Shown here: positions 1-9,536 of the stretch, piece after piece
Numbering within the stretch: position 1 is the first letter of the stretch
Layout: every line of letters starts with the position of its first letter
Assembly (NCBI RefSeq): GCF_024498255.1
Contig: NZ_CP101808.1
Coordinates: forward strand, 248,001 to 312,000
Direction: 5' to 3'
DNA: 64,000 nt
Origin: Mycoplasmopsis equigenitalium
GTDB lineage: Bacteria > Bacillota_I > Bacilli_A > Mycoplasmatales > Metamycoplasmataceae
Notes under the pieces: model-generated
Databases searched by the model: none
The model's input: only the letters and a program-made list of their open reading frames with translations
What the model was told of the DNA's origin: nothing
Program-made: the position numbers and the translations under genes

Positions 1-866
1 CGGCAATCGGAAAAAACGTTGAAGGTTTAGGTGTATTTCACGCATATACATTCGGCATGGTCTTTGGATATACTTCGTATCTTTGATATTTCATTATGTT
101 TAGTTATGGAATTTGACTATTAATAGAAGTAAAAGTTTCACGTCACAAACGATTTTATTATGAATTTACAGGGCGGATCAAATTCGTAAGTATTGTACTA
201 TTTGTTTTAATGGTTGCACTATTTATCCAATTTGGTTTTGATGCACACGTTCGTAAAATGTGGTTTGGATTTGATCATGGTTTCTTTGTTAATACTAAAA
301 AATGACACGCAACTTTTACCAATACAACAAATAGTATGTTTCCAAACACAAATATTTATGGAATGTTTTGAGCCGTTATTTATGATTTATTATGTCTAAC
401 AGGTAGCAACATTACCCCACTTATTGTAGCTTTACTTCTTGTTGCATATTTAGTTTTAATTGGAGTTTTTAAAAAACCATTTACATTATTATTTAATAAA
501 GAATATAAACTTTTTAATAAATGATTGGCAAACACAAAAGTTAAAAAATCAACACAAAATAAACAAAAAGTATTGAAAAATGAAGAAAATGCTATTAATG
601 AAATCAGCCAAAAAGAGGAAGCGATTACTGAAAATAAAGTAAGCAACTTAAACGAAGAACAACTTTCAATTACTAAAGAAGTTCTAAGAACAGAAGTTGA
701 TATTGACGATGAATCGGCAATTTCAGAAGAACCCGAAAAAAGTTATACATCCACTTTTTCATTTACTCAAGAAATTTCGAATGCGCAAAATACTGAAGAT
801 CAATACAGCGTCGAGTTCGAATTAACAAATAATCCATTTTGAGAAAAGAAAAAGGAAAAGAAATAA
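1..866 (+). CDS. Multi-pass membrane protein, 5-prime truncated by window edge
   Basis: The frame is open from base 3 and ends at TAA 864-866; four in-frame TGA codons in the membrane region and one near the C-terminus read as Trp. The visible 287 residues contain four or five hydrophobic segments (roughly residues 12-42, 66-86, 124-140 and 144-164 of the visible part) and then a hydrophilic, Glu/Lys-rich tail of about 110 residues, presumably cytoplasmic. The topology recalls the membrane domain of FtsK-type translocases, but no motor domain follows because a true TAA ends the gene. I do not recognise the family. The next gene starts 9 nt downstream, so the two probably share a transcript. 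Confidence 0.7.
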
Positions 867-875
867 AGGAGAGTT

Positions 876-1919
876 ATGAAGATAATTGAGAAAGAAAAAT
901 TTTCAGAATTTGTAGATCAAAATTTAAAAGAAAGAATTAGAAATGATGTATCAAAATTCTGAGACACCAACACCAAGCGAAAGAAATTCTTTTTTTCTAT
1001 TTGACAATGATTTCTTTATGTTGCAATAGGCTTGGTGTCAGGTTTATTAATAGCTACAATTTCGTGGTTTGTTATTCAAAATTTTGATATTTTATTATTA
1101 TGCGTATTTATAGTTTCGTTTGTTCTTTTTTCTGGCATATTGATACTAATTGCAATTCTTAAACGAAGAAGTTACTTACACGAATTAAGGAAATTAATTA
1201 ATGAAAGAGAACTAGTTAAAGAAACATTTTGTTCTGATCCATTGATAGAACCTATTGTTCCAGAAGATGGGTTTGAAGAGTCGCGTGATATTCATGAGTT
1301 GTACGATTTTGAATTATCAAAATATGGTATTCCTTCAGATGCTATAGTATCAAAAAGCTGAGGGCACTACGAATTTAAATTAGGCTTTAAATTTGCAGAT
1401 TTTATCGAGCTAAAAATTATGCAATATCGATGAGAAGAAAGCGATGGACAACGCACTCGCGAAGTATATTGTAATGTTGGGATTTTACAACATACCATTA
1501 ATCTGAAAAATATTGATCAAGCAAATGATATTAATTATGCAATGTTTAGTAATTGAAAAACAAATATTAATCTTGAATCAAGCGAATTCAATAAGAAAGT
1601 TAAACTTAACGTTCCTGACGAAATTAAAGCAAGACTACTATTTACCCCAGTTATACAAGCAGAAATTTTAGATGGAATGAAAAATTCGCTTTTAAAACGA
1701 ATTGCTGTTCGTAAATTTGACAATGTTGTGCGTGTTACATTCGCGCCATTAAATAAAAAACATTTAATTATTGAAGGTAAAAATTTTAATGATTTAGAAT
1801 CATATGTTAAAACTACAGTGACAGATCTTAAAAGGGATGTTTATAGCATTATTGAGCTATTAAGATATTCAATTTATAACGGAAACCAAAAGAAATTTTC
1901 GTATAAATATCAAGAATAA
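876..1919 (+). CDS. DUF3137-like membrane protein
   Basis: A 347-aa protein starting at ATG 876, 5 nt after an AAAGGAGAG ribosome site, with TGA read as Trp at several positions. Two adjacent hydrophobic segments (about residues 48-72 and 75-95) form a membrane hairpin. A soluble domain of about 250 residues follows, with the FKLGFKFADFIELKIMQYRW region and a C-terminal alpha/beta part. This layout (short N-terminal helix, two TMs, soluble C-terminal domain) is typical of DUF3137 proteins of mycoplasmas, whose function is unknown. It lies 9 nt downstream of the preceding membrane-protein gene and is converged on by rpoD through a shared terminator. Confidence 0.6.
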
Positions 1920-1943
1920 AAAACAGCCAAATGGCTGTTTTTA
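1919..1943. terminator. Bidirectional terminator between DUF3137-like gene and rpoD
   Basis: Perfect 9-bp arms AAACAGCCA (1921-1929) and TGGCTGTTT (1932-1940), with A-run on one side and T-run on the other. It can therefore end both convergent transcripts. The rpoD stop codon (1941-1943) abuts the stem. Confidence 0.85.
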
Positions 1944-3233
1944 TATTCCTAAATAATCTTTTAAAATTTTGCGTTTTGACGAATTGTTTTTAAGTTTTCT
2001 TAAAATTTTGGTTTCAATTTGACGAATTCGTTCTTTTGTAACATTTTTTTCTTCCGCTAATTCATCAAGTGAGTGAATTCGGAAACGATTACCAAAGTCA
2101 TCTACACCAACCCCATAACGTTTTTTAATTAATTCTTGTTCGTCATAATCAAGTGTTTCACTTAGTAATTCTTCAAGAATTACCGCTAATTCTTTTTTAG
2201 CAGAATAATCGATTGGATTAACTACATTTTCATCTTTAACAAAGTCGCTAAAGCTGGTGTCGTTTTCTTTACCAACATTTTTATCAAGACTAATTGGGTC
2301 GATGTTAATTTTTCGAATGTATTGTACTTTTTCTTCATCAAAGTCTTCGCCAATTGATTCGGCAATTTGTTTGTCGGTAGGTTGATAACCTAACTCTTGT
2401 TGTAATTCACGTTCGTGACGAATTACTTTGTTAATGGTTTCGACCATATGTACTGGTACCCGAATTGTTCTAGCTTGGTCGGCTACGGCACGAGTAATAG
2501 CTTGTCTAATTCATCATGTAGCGTAAGTTGAGAATTTATAACCACGAGTAAAGTCATATTTACTTACAGCTTTAATAATTCCGGCATTACCTTCAGAAAT
2601 TAAATCGATAAAGCTTAGTCCCCGGTTTTTATATTTTTTGGCAATATTAATTACAAGTCTTAAGTTACGTTTAATTAAGGTTTCACGAGCACGTTTTCCA
2701 CGAAGCCCACCTTTTTGAATGCGTTTTGATAATTCCTTTTCTTCTTCGGCAGTTAAAAGCTTTCCATACTTACCAATTCAACGCATATATCATTTAACAA
2801 TATCGTTGGTTTCGGTAAGTTTATTAGTTAATTTATCGTTTTTAAACTTTTCTTCTTCATCGTCTTCGAGATTGATTCTTTCAGCATCGAAGTCATCAAA
2901 GTTATAGACTTCATCATCTTCTTCGTCTAATTCATCTAATTCTTCGCTTAGGCTGATTTCGTCGGTGTCGGGGTTGTAATCATCATTTGTTACTTCTTCT
3001 TCAAAATCTTCTTCGCTGACTTCTTTATCATCATCTTCATCAGTATATGGTTCAATAATTTTTTCCTTGATTAATTCATCAAAAAAACTATCTAGATGGT
3101 CATCATCTAGCTCAAGTTTTTTCTTATCAAGATATTCTATAACTGCTTCGTGACTTAGAAATTTAGCCTTCTTTTTGCCTTGAAGGTCTTTTTTCAAGTC
3201 AGTAATTAAGCCTTTAAATTCGTTTTTTGCCAT
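1941..3233 (-). CDS. rpoD: RNA polymerase primary sigma factor RpoD/SigA
   Basis: A 430-aa housekeeping sigma factor that directs core RNA polymerase to -10/-35 promoters. An acidic, Asp/Glu-rich stretch covers about residues 60-135. Region 2 contains [18 protein letters not shown] around residues 233-250, including the Trp/Tyr residues that melt the -10 element. Region 3 starts near MVETINKV (263). Region 4 has the helix-turn-helix with [18 protein letters not shown] near the C-terminus. Several Trp are encoded by TGA. It is the last gene of the glyS-dnaG-rpoD operon, 12 nt after dnaG, with its own ribosome site (AAAGGATAAA). The dnaG-rpoD linkage is the ancestral macromolecular-synthesis operon. 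Confidence 0.98.
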
Positions 3234-3245
3234 TTTATCCTTTCG

Positions 3246-5084
3246 TTATTCCGAGAATATTTTAATATATCGGTTTGCTTGCTCTTGTTTTGCCTTTAAA
3301 TCATTAATTTTTTTATGAATATTTTGTTTTAGTTGGGCGGTTGCTCCGCTTTTGATTGAGTTTTCGTATGCTATTTCAATTTGGTCGGTAATTGATTCAA
3401 GTAAGGCGCGCGAGTAAAGTTGTCAAAATTCTTTGTGAAGGTTATTGTCGGTATCCCCGTCGATAGCCTTTCAAAAAATACTGAAAATGTTTTGAATATC
3501 CTTTTTAGCGCCGTAAGTTTCTTCTATTTCTTCTAATTGATTTCTAGCTTCGATTCGCTCACTTGTTATTCCATCGCTTTGGTTGTTTAGGGTAATATTC
3601 GCCTTTATATTATCATAAAGTTTCATATAATCTTCTAAATATTCACCGGAAAAGGGATAACTAAGTGTATTATCATCAATTGTTTTTGCCAACAGGTTCA
3701 TAAATTTAGGATTAAGTTTTAGAAATAACATTAATATTTTTTGAATTTTTATGTTGGTTTTTTTGATTATTTTCGCCCTAAATGGTTCAATATCAATGTA
3801 TGTTGGGTAAACAACTTCCTTGGGTTTGGTAAATAAATTACGCGAGATTTTATATTCGTTTTCAATTAAAGCAACATAAAAATTAAAGATTTCTTTGGGT
3901 TCAAATTTTAAATAATTACCAAATTGTTTAACAAAATCGGTGATAGCGTATGAAACAATATTATCCTTGGAAATTTTGTGATAATCAAGTAAATACTTAT
4001 AAAGTCAATCAATCGCTGTGCTGCGATTTTGGGTAAGTTCGATAAATTTTTCTTGTCCGATTTGATTAAGCAATTCATCAGGATCTAAATTTGTTGTATT
4101 GTTAACAATTTCAACCTTAAAGTTGTTTTTGACTAAAAAATCAACTGATTTGAATGTTGCTTTTCTTCCTGCTTCATCCCCATCAAGGAATAAAACAATT
4201 TTTGGAATGTGTTTTAAAAGGCGAAAATGATTTTCGGTTAATGCAGTACCCATTAGGGCAACGGCATTTTTAATGCCGGCACGGTGTAAGGCGATAACAT
4301 CCATAAAACCTTCGGTCAAATACATTTCTTTTTCTTCAATTCCGATGATGTGTGCCCGTTCATAATTAAAAAGAATCCTATTTTTTTGAAAAACAGCACT
4401 TTCTTTAGAATTTATATATTTGGTTTGACCTTCTTCTAGACTTCTTGCACTATAACCAACGATATAACCAAATTCGTCTTTAATAGGGAAGAAAATCCGG
4501 TTTCAAAGAATGGCATTTCCTTTTTCATTCATTAATGAAGCTGCTTCTAAAAGATAGTCTTCATATTTTAGTTTTTCTTTTAACTCTTTAATAACATCAT
4601 TACCATCGGCATAACCAATTTTAAAATAGTTAATAATTTGGTCGTCAATATGACGCGAGTATAAATAAGCTTTTGCTTGCTCATTGTTATGCAATTTAAA
4701 ACGGAAAAATCTTGTTGCATCAATTAAACTATTGATCAATTCATATTGTTCTCTTGAGTAGTTATCAACTTCGATATTATCGTCTATTTGACTAAAATCT
4801 GCTGTAATATTTGCGCGTTGCGCTAATTTTTTAAGTGCAGCTACAAAGCTTATTTTGTCATATAACTCAACGAATTTAATTACATTTCCACCTGTGTTGC
4901 AAGCAAAACACTTAAAGATTTGTTTTGCTTCATTAATTGAAAGTGAAGGTTTCGAATCATCATGAAACGGACAAATTCCTAAATAATTACTTCCACTTTT
5001 TGATAATGAAATATTCTCGCTGACGACCTCAACAATATTATTTTTATCCTTAATTTCTTGAATTAATTGATTAGAATATTTCAT
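3246..5084 (-). CDS. dnaG: DNA primase
   Basis: A 612-aa primase that makes RNA primers at the replication fork. The N-terminal CHC2-type zinc finger is C38/H41/C59/C62 (ICPFHDD and CFAC). The TOPRIM core carries YLTEGFMD around 255-262 (catalytic Glu) and FLDGDEAGRKA around 299-309 (metal-binding DxD). The long C-terminal part is poorly conserved, as expected for the DnaB-interacting domain. It starts at ATG 5084, 14 nt after the glyS stop, and is followed by rpoD after 12 nt. Length is normal for the family. Confidence 0.97.
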
Positions 5085-5098
5085 TAATTTAGTCCCTT

Positions 5099-6451
5099 CT
5101 ATTTGATGTATTGCAAAATATCTTTAATTGCGATTCGTTCTTGTTTCATCGAATCACGTTCACGAATGGTAACGCAATTATCATCTTTTGTATCATAATC
5201 GATTGTTATACAGTAGTAGGTTCCAATTGCATCTTGTCTGCGATAACGTTTACCAATGCTACCTGTTTCATCATAAGTAACACTAATATCATTTTTAGCA
5301 AGTAAATCGTAAATTGCTTGTGATTCTTGCGCTTGTTTTTTAACAAGTGGTAAAACTGCTACCCTGTAAGGAGCAAGTTTTTTATTGAATTTTAGAACAA
5401 TTCGATCATCATTTGCTTGCTCTTTTTCAAATGCGTCGCAAATAATAGCGAGCATTAAACGATCAAGTCCCATTGATGGTTCGATTACAAAAGGTGTAAT
5501 TTTTTGATTTTGTTCGTTAAGATAAGTTAAGTCTTCGCCAGTCGCTTTCATATGACTTGATAAGTCAAAATCACTCCGGTTGGCAACGCCTAAAAGTTCA
5601 CCTCAACCAAATGGAAAATTATATTCAATATCAGTTGTGCCAAGTGAGTAGTGTGCTAATTCCTCTTTTGCGTGCGCTCTTAATCGAAAGTTTTTTTCGT
5701 TTACTCCCAAGTATTTTAGAAAAGCAACAGATTTATCAAGGTATTTCTTAAAAATTTGTTTTGCATCTGCTTTTTCACAAAAGACTTCGAGTTCTAATTG
5801 TTCAAATTCACGAGTACGGAAAATAAAGTTTCCTGGTGTGACTTCGTTACGGAACGACTTACCAAGTTGGGCTATCCCCATTGGTAATTTACTTCTGGTT
5901 GCGCGAAGCATATTTTTAAAATTAATAAAAATCCCTTGCGCTGTTTCTGGACGAAGGTAAACAAGTGATTTTTTATCTTCAACTACCCCTTGTTTTGTTT
6001 CGAACATTAAATTGAATTTGCGAATTGGTAGTCATTCACATTTGCTGCCATCATATTCTTTAATATGTGTTTTAATTCAATTGAACATTTCAGTTTCACT
6101 CATTGCTTCAGCGTTAATTTTGTCATCGAATTCACCAATTAGTTTATCTGCTCGATAACGTTTATTGTTAATTTTGTTTTCAATCAATGGATCATTAAAG
6201 TTCGAAACATGACCAGATGTTACTCAAACATCTTTGTGCATTAAAATTTTTGAGTCGAGTAAATAATTATTTGGTTCACTTAAAACATAGAATTTTTTTC
6301 ATTCATTATAAATGTTTTGCTTAAGTAAGACACCAAGGTGTCCGTAATCTCATGTATTAGCTAGACCGCCATAAATTTGTGAGCCTTGAAAAACAAATCC
6401 TTGTACTTTTAAGTGACTAATTATTTCATTAATATCTTTGGTTTGTGCCAT
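5099..6451 (-). CDS. glyS: Glycyl-tRNA synthetase, single-chain alpha2 type
   Basis: A 450-aa class II aminoacyl-tRNA synthetase that charges tRNA-Gly. The N-terminus has the family pattern [20 protein letters not shown]. Motif 2 appears as [15 protein letters not shown] with [14 protein letters not shown], and motif 3 as [15 protein letters not shown]. The C-terminal anticodon-binding domain covers about the last 110 residues ([13 protein letters not shown]...). The start is ATG 6451, preceded by a strong GAAGGTGG site, so this gene, unlike its divergent neighbour, has a 5-prime leader. I see no T-box-like leader in the 83-nt intergenic region. It heads the operon with dnaG and rpoD. Confidence 0.97.
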
Positions 6452-6519
6452 AACTACCACCTTCAAATCTATGTATTATTATATTATATTAACAATATTA
6501 TTATTTAATTATATATGTG

Positions 6520-6534
6520 TATAATTTTTACTAT
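6520..6534 (+). promoter_or_regulatory. -10 box giving an apparently leaderless S1-gene transcript
   Basis: A perfect TATAAT lies at 6520-6525, only 9 nt before ATG 6535, and no Shine-Dalgarno sequence can fit between. Transcription would begin within about 3 nt of the start codon. TATAAT-like boxes for glyS lie on the opposite strand in the same spacer. Confidence 0.6.
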
Positions 6535-6858
6535 ATGGAAGTAAACACAAATGCGTATGGCTGAATTTATGAAATTGGTAACAATTTTATTAAAGTAAAA
6601 TCAGGTGATTGGAAAGGAATTATCAAATATTGCGATATTACTGATTACAGCGAAATAAACATTGGTAAAATTTTTTCAGTGAATGAAAAAATTACTTTTC
6701 GTGTTTTAGAAGTGAAAGAAGCAGAAAAACGTTTTTTAGCTTCTTTCAAAGATTTACATATGAATTTTCAAAAAGATTTTGGAAGTTTTGAACTTAAGGA
6801 AACAGATAATGCGTTTAAGAATTTGTTAACATCAATCATTAAGGAGTATGATGAGTAA
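6535..6858 (+). CDS. Small S1-domain RNA-binding protein
   Basis: A 107-aa protein starting at ATG 6535. Residues 1-75 resemble an S1/OB fold: a beta strand near GWIYEIGNNFIKVKSGDW, then GIIKYCDITDY, a V/F-rich strand, and FRVLEVKEAEKRFLASFKDL, matching the usual S1 pattern ending in a strand with Arg/Ser. The C-terminal 30 residues are a helical tail. Small S1 proteins of Firmicutes (the YugI / general stress protein 13 type) act with ribosomes or RNA, and from memory they often sit near pgi. Here the gene overlaps a degenerate PGI paralogue by 11 nt, implying translational coupling. Confidence 0.65.
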
Positions 6859-8056
6859 CATTTTAATTAATTATCATAATGTTCCAGTTGCTTCAATTTT
6901 AGAAGCGAACGCCCCCAAGGTTTTAGAAGTGGCGAACGCAATTGAAAATTATACAATTGATGGTTTTGAATATTTATCGTTTAAAGATGTTATTTACGGT
7001 TACAACAAAAAAACATTCTTGATGTTAGCAGAAGAAGTTAAAAAAATTAATGAATTACAGATTAAAGATATTGTTGTAATTTGTTCTCCAATTGTTTGTA
7101 AGCAATTAGCTGCTGCGCTTGATTTTTTAATGAATAAGCATGTTCACAGTAAAAATACGATTAAAACGCATTTCATTTCTAATGGTGATTCAATTGATAA
7201 AATTAACGAAATTTCCAAGAAAATTCAACAAAAGCCATTCATTTTGATCAATTTTATGTTTTCAAAAAACAACTATCAAAAACACGTTTTTGAAATTTTT
7301 AATAATTTGTTAATTGCCTCACAAGGTAAATATAATTCAAAGAAATACATCTATTTTGCTGTTAAAACATCTGATCGCGAAAACTTTTATTTTGCTAAAT
7401 ATAAGAAGTTTAATGTTTTAGTTATTAACGAAAAATTTATGGAAAACTTTTCGTTTTTTTCCTATCCATCATTACTTATTTTGGCATTAAATCGTGTTAA
7501 CGTCGAAGAGATTATTAAATCGGCAATTGAAGCAGATGCTGAATTTAATGAGCTAGATATTGATTTTAATGAATTGTTAAAATATGTCACTATTGTAAAC
7601 GCTTTAAACCGTCAAACATTATCTTTTGGATATTTCGAAAACAAGAACGAACAGCTAATTGAATTCACTACGTCATTACTTTTAAATGTTTCTAAAAAGA
7701 TTGTTATTCAACAAAAATATCCATTAGCATTTTATACAAATGTTAATTTAATGCGTAATGGTCTTTCAACCCTAGATCATATTTTTTCATTCAAAAATAA
7801 AATGTATGACTACGATGTTTACGATGATATTTATAACGAAGATAATTTAGCAAACATTAATACTTTAAGTATGAATAATATTCAAGACAGTATTAAAGAA
7901 TCTACGATTGAAGTTAAAAGCAATTTTGGCAACACGCCAATTATTGAGTTTATTTTTGAGGATACAAGCAATAAAACATTGTCACATTTTATGGTTTTAA
8001 TGCAACGAATTTGCATTTTACTAAGATATTTAGATGCAAAGAACCCATTTATTTAA
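6848..8056 (+). CDS. Degenerate glucose-6-phosphate isomerase paralogue (pseudoenzyme)
   Basis: A 402-aa protein (ATG 6848, or 6851) that aligns along its length with the PGI encoded at 43847-45139. Corresponding segments are SKNNYQKHVFEIFNNLL against [39 protein letters not shown] against [19 protein letters not shown], and MNNIQDSIKEST...LRYLDAKNPF against [12 protein letters not shown]...AYMLGVNPF. The sugar-phosphate signatures GIGGSYLG and SKSGTT are lost, and so is the GGRFS loop. The SIS-type fold is probably kept, but isomerase activity is very unlikely. It overlaps the S1 gene by 11 nt and, at its 3-prime end, the convergent YgjP-like gene by 4 nt. Confidence 0.7.
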   Translation: MMSNILINYHNVPVASILEANAPKVLEVANAIENYTIDGFEYLSFKDVIYGYNKKTFLMLAEEVKKINELQIKDIVVICSPIVCKQLAAALDFLMNKHVHSKNTIKTHFISNGDSIDKINEISKKIQQKPFILINFMFSKNNYQKHVFEIFNNLLIASQGKYNSKKYIYFAVKTSDRENFYFAKYKKFNVLVINEKFMENFSFFSYPSLLILALNRVNVEEIIKSAIEADAEFNELDIDFNELLKYVTIVNALNRQTLSFGYFENKNEQLIEFTTSLLLNVSKKIVIQQKYPLAFYTNVNLMRNGLSTLDHIFSFKNKMYDYDVYDDIYNEDNLANINTLSMNNIQDSIKESTIEVKSNFGNTPIIEFIFEDTSNKTLSHFMVLMQRICILLRYLDAKNPFI

Positions 8057-8802
8057 AGGGTTGCATATTTTTTAATTTCTTTGTATTCAGGACAGTATTT
8101 TAAGACAACATTTCAAAATTTAGTTGAGTGATTTTGATGGAAATGGTGTGCTAGCTCATGAATGATTGTGGCATCAATAAATGCTATTTTTTGCTTACTT
8201 AAATTAAATGAATAAGCAATTTCGCGTCGATTAAACCAGTTTTTACCCCACAAGGTATTGGCGTTCATTAACTTGATTTTGTAGGCGGGTGTATTCATTA
8301 TTGCTTCAAGTTCGCTTTGTCTTTTTGTAAGATACATCAATAGTTGATTAGCAATGTATTTATCAAGAACGGCGCGAATATTTGTGTTTTTACGCACGAT
8401 ACTAATGATTTTTTTATCATCAATTATTAATTTATTATCAATAACCTTAAAGGTATGAATTTCATCAAACAATGCAAATTCATTTTCTTTTAAATTAAGG
8501 AATTTTAATTTTTCCTGAGGAATTTTTTGTTGTCGTTTGATTAATTTTGGCGCATTTTTAAGAATCATTTGTGCCAGAAATTCTGGCGTATGCAAGCGAT
8601 TATTGTATGAAACAACAAAATAATTTTCTTTAAATAATCTTAAGGTAATTTGTCAGACATTTTTATCTTTAAAATATATTGGAAAAGATAGCGAGTTTTC
8701 GCTATTTGATGACTGATAAATTAATTCAGATGGCAAAGGATTTAAGTGTTTGCTTGTATTGATATTGGTTAGAAGTCTAATTGAATCTTTTGGTAATTTC
8801 AT
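8053..8802 (-). CDS. YgjP-like zinc metallopeptidase domain protein
   Basis: A 249-aa protein, continuous from ATG 8802 to TAA 8053 when TGA is Trp. The C-terminal third holds the YgjP/SprT-like signature: WGKNWFNRREIAYSFNLS, then the HELAHHFHQNHSTKFW motif. The two His and the Glu of HELAH would bind zinc and catalyse hydrolysis, and the later His of NHS completes the site. The family (formerly DUF45/M48-like) has no firmly established substrate. The N-terminal half is beta-rich and poorly conserved. It overlaps the upstream NERD gene by 26 nt and so is co-translated with it. Confidence 0.85.
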
Positions 8803-9448
8803 AAAATCTCATTAAATCTTCATGGTTTGCAACTTGGTTTTTAATTTTTGTAATCACTTCTTTATATTTTTGGTCACCAATTTTTTTGAATTTGGTGTCA
8901 ACAGCAGCATAAAAACTATCAAGTTCTTCTTTTAATTTTGATTCTTTAGCAAGAATTACGTGGTCTGGTTTGAATTTAATGTTTTCTCTTGTGATCTCGC
9001 AAAGCACAATAACTGAAAAAATAGGAAATGAATCATTTATGATTTTTTCAATATGTTCAATATGAACATCATTTTGTACAATAGGGTTTTTAATTGTGTA
9101 ACTTAAACTGTTTTTAACGTTAAGTTTTTCAGCACTGGCATCGCCATAAATTGTGCCATTTATGCTTTTGATTTCAACAACTAACATTAAATCATTACCA
9201 ATTAAAATTCCATCAATTTCAAAGTATTTCTTTTTCCCTTCATATTCGTACGCATAAACATTTGAAGGAATAAATGTCATATTGTGTTTCGATGCATAAT
9301 CACTTAAAAATTGATTCACCCTTTTTTCGGCAACAATTCCCTTTTTGCGACGTGAATTAACGTTTTTCTTGTTAATAATCGCAAAAGCAATGATGCAAAT
9401 TACAAATAAAAAGGTAATAATTGATCCAATAATAATTCCGGCTAACAT
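8777..9448 (-). CDS. Membrane-anchored NERD (nuclease-related domain) protein
   Basis: A 223-aa protein with one N-terminal membrane segment (about residues 3-26) followed by a basic stretch. The NERD domain begins near GIVAEKRVNQFLSDY. It carries the PD-(D/E)XK-like core FEIDGILIGNDLMLVVEIKS, where the Asp and the Glu-x-Lys are the expected catalytic residues. NERD proteins are predicted nucleases or DNA-processing factors; the anchor suggests action at the membrane, possibly in nucleotide scavenging (inference). It is the first gene of a two-gene unit with the YgjP-like metallopeptidase. Confidence 0.8.
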   Translation of the reverse strand: MLAGIIIGSIITFLFVICIIAFAIINKKNVNSRRKKGIVAEKRVNQFLSDYASKHNMTFIPSNVYAYEYEGKKKYFEIDGILIGNDLMLVVEIKSINGTIYGDASAEKLNVKNSLSYTIKNPIVQNDVHIEHIEKIINDSFPIFSVIVLCEITRENIKFKPDHVILAKESKLKEELDSFYAAVDTKFKKIGDQKYKEVITKIKNQVANHEDLMRFYEITKRFN

Positions 9449-9460
9449 ATGAATATTATA
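9449..9460 (-). promoter_or_regulatory. -10 box 6 nt upstream of the NERD gene
   Basis: TATAAT reads on the minus strand at 9460-9455 and the ATG starts at 9448. The 6-nt gap leaves no room for a ribosome site, so the mRNA is probably leaderless. Confidence 0.55.
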
Positions 9461-9504
9461 ATTGATGTTATTTAAATTAAACCAAAATAAATTATCAGAT
9501 TAAA

Positions 9505-9536
9505 AGCAAAAAATAAAAAACATCAATATGATGTTT
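9505..9536 (-). terminator. secDF terminator
   Basis: On the minus strand, AAACATC (9536-9530) pairs with GATGTTT (9524-9518) across a 5-nt loop and is followed by a run rich in T. It overlaps the secDF stop codon (9535-9537). Confidence 0.75.

Noticed and set aside
1-866. FtsK-like translocase
   Set aside because: The multi-TM topology is suggestive, but a TAA at 864-866 ends the gene before any motor domain and the following gene is unrelated; kept as an unassigned membrane protein.
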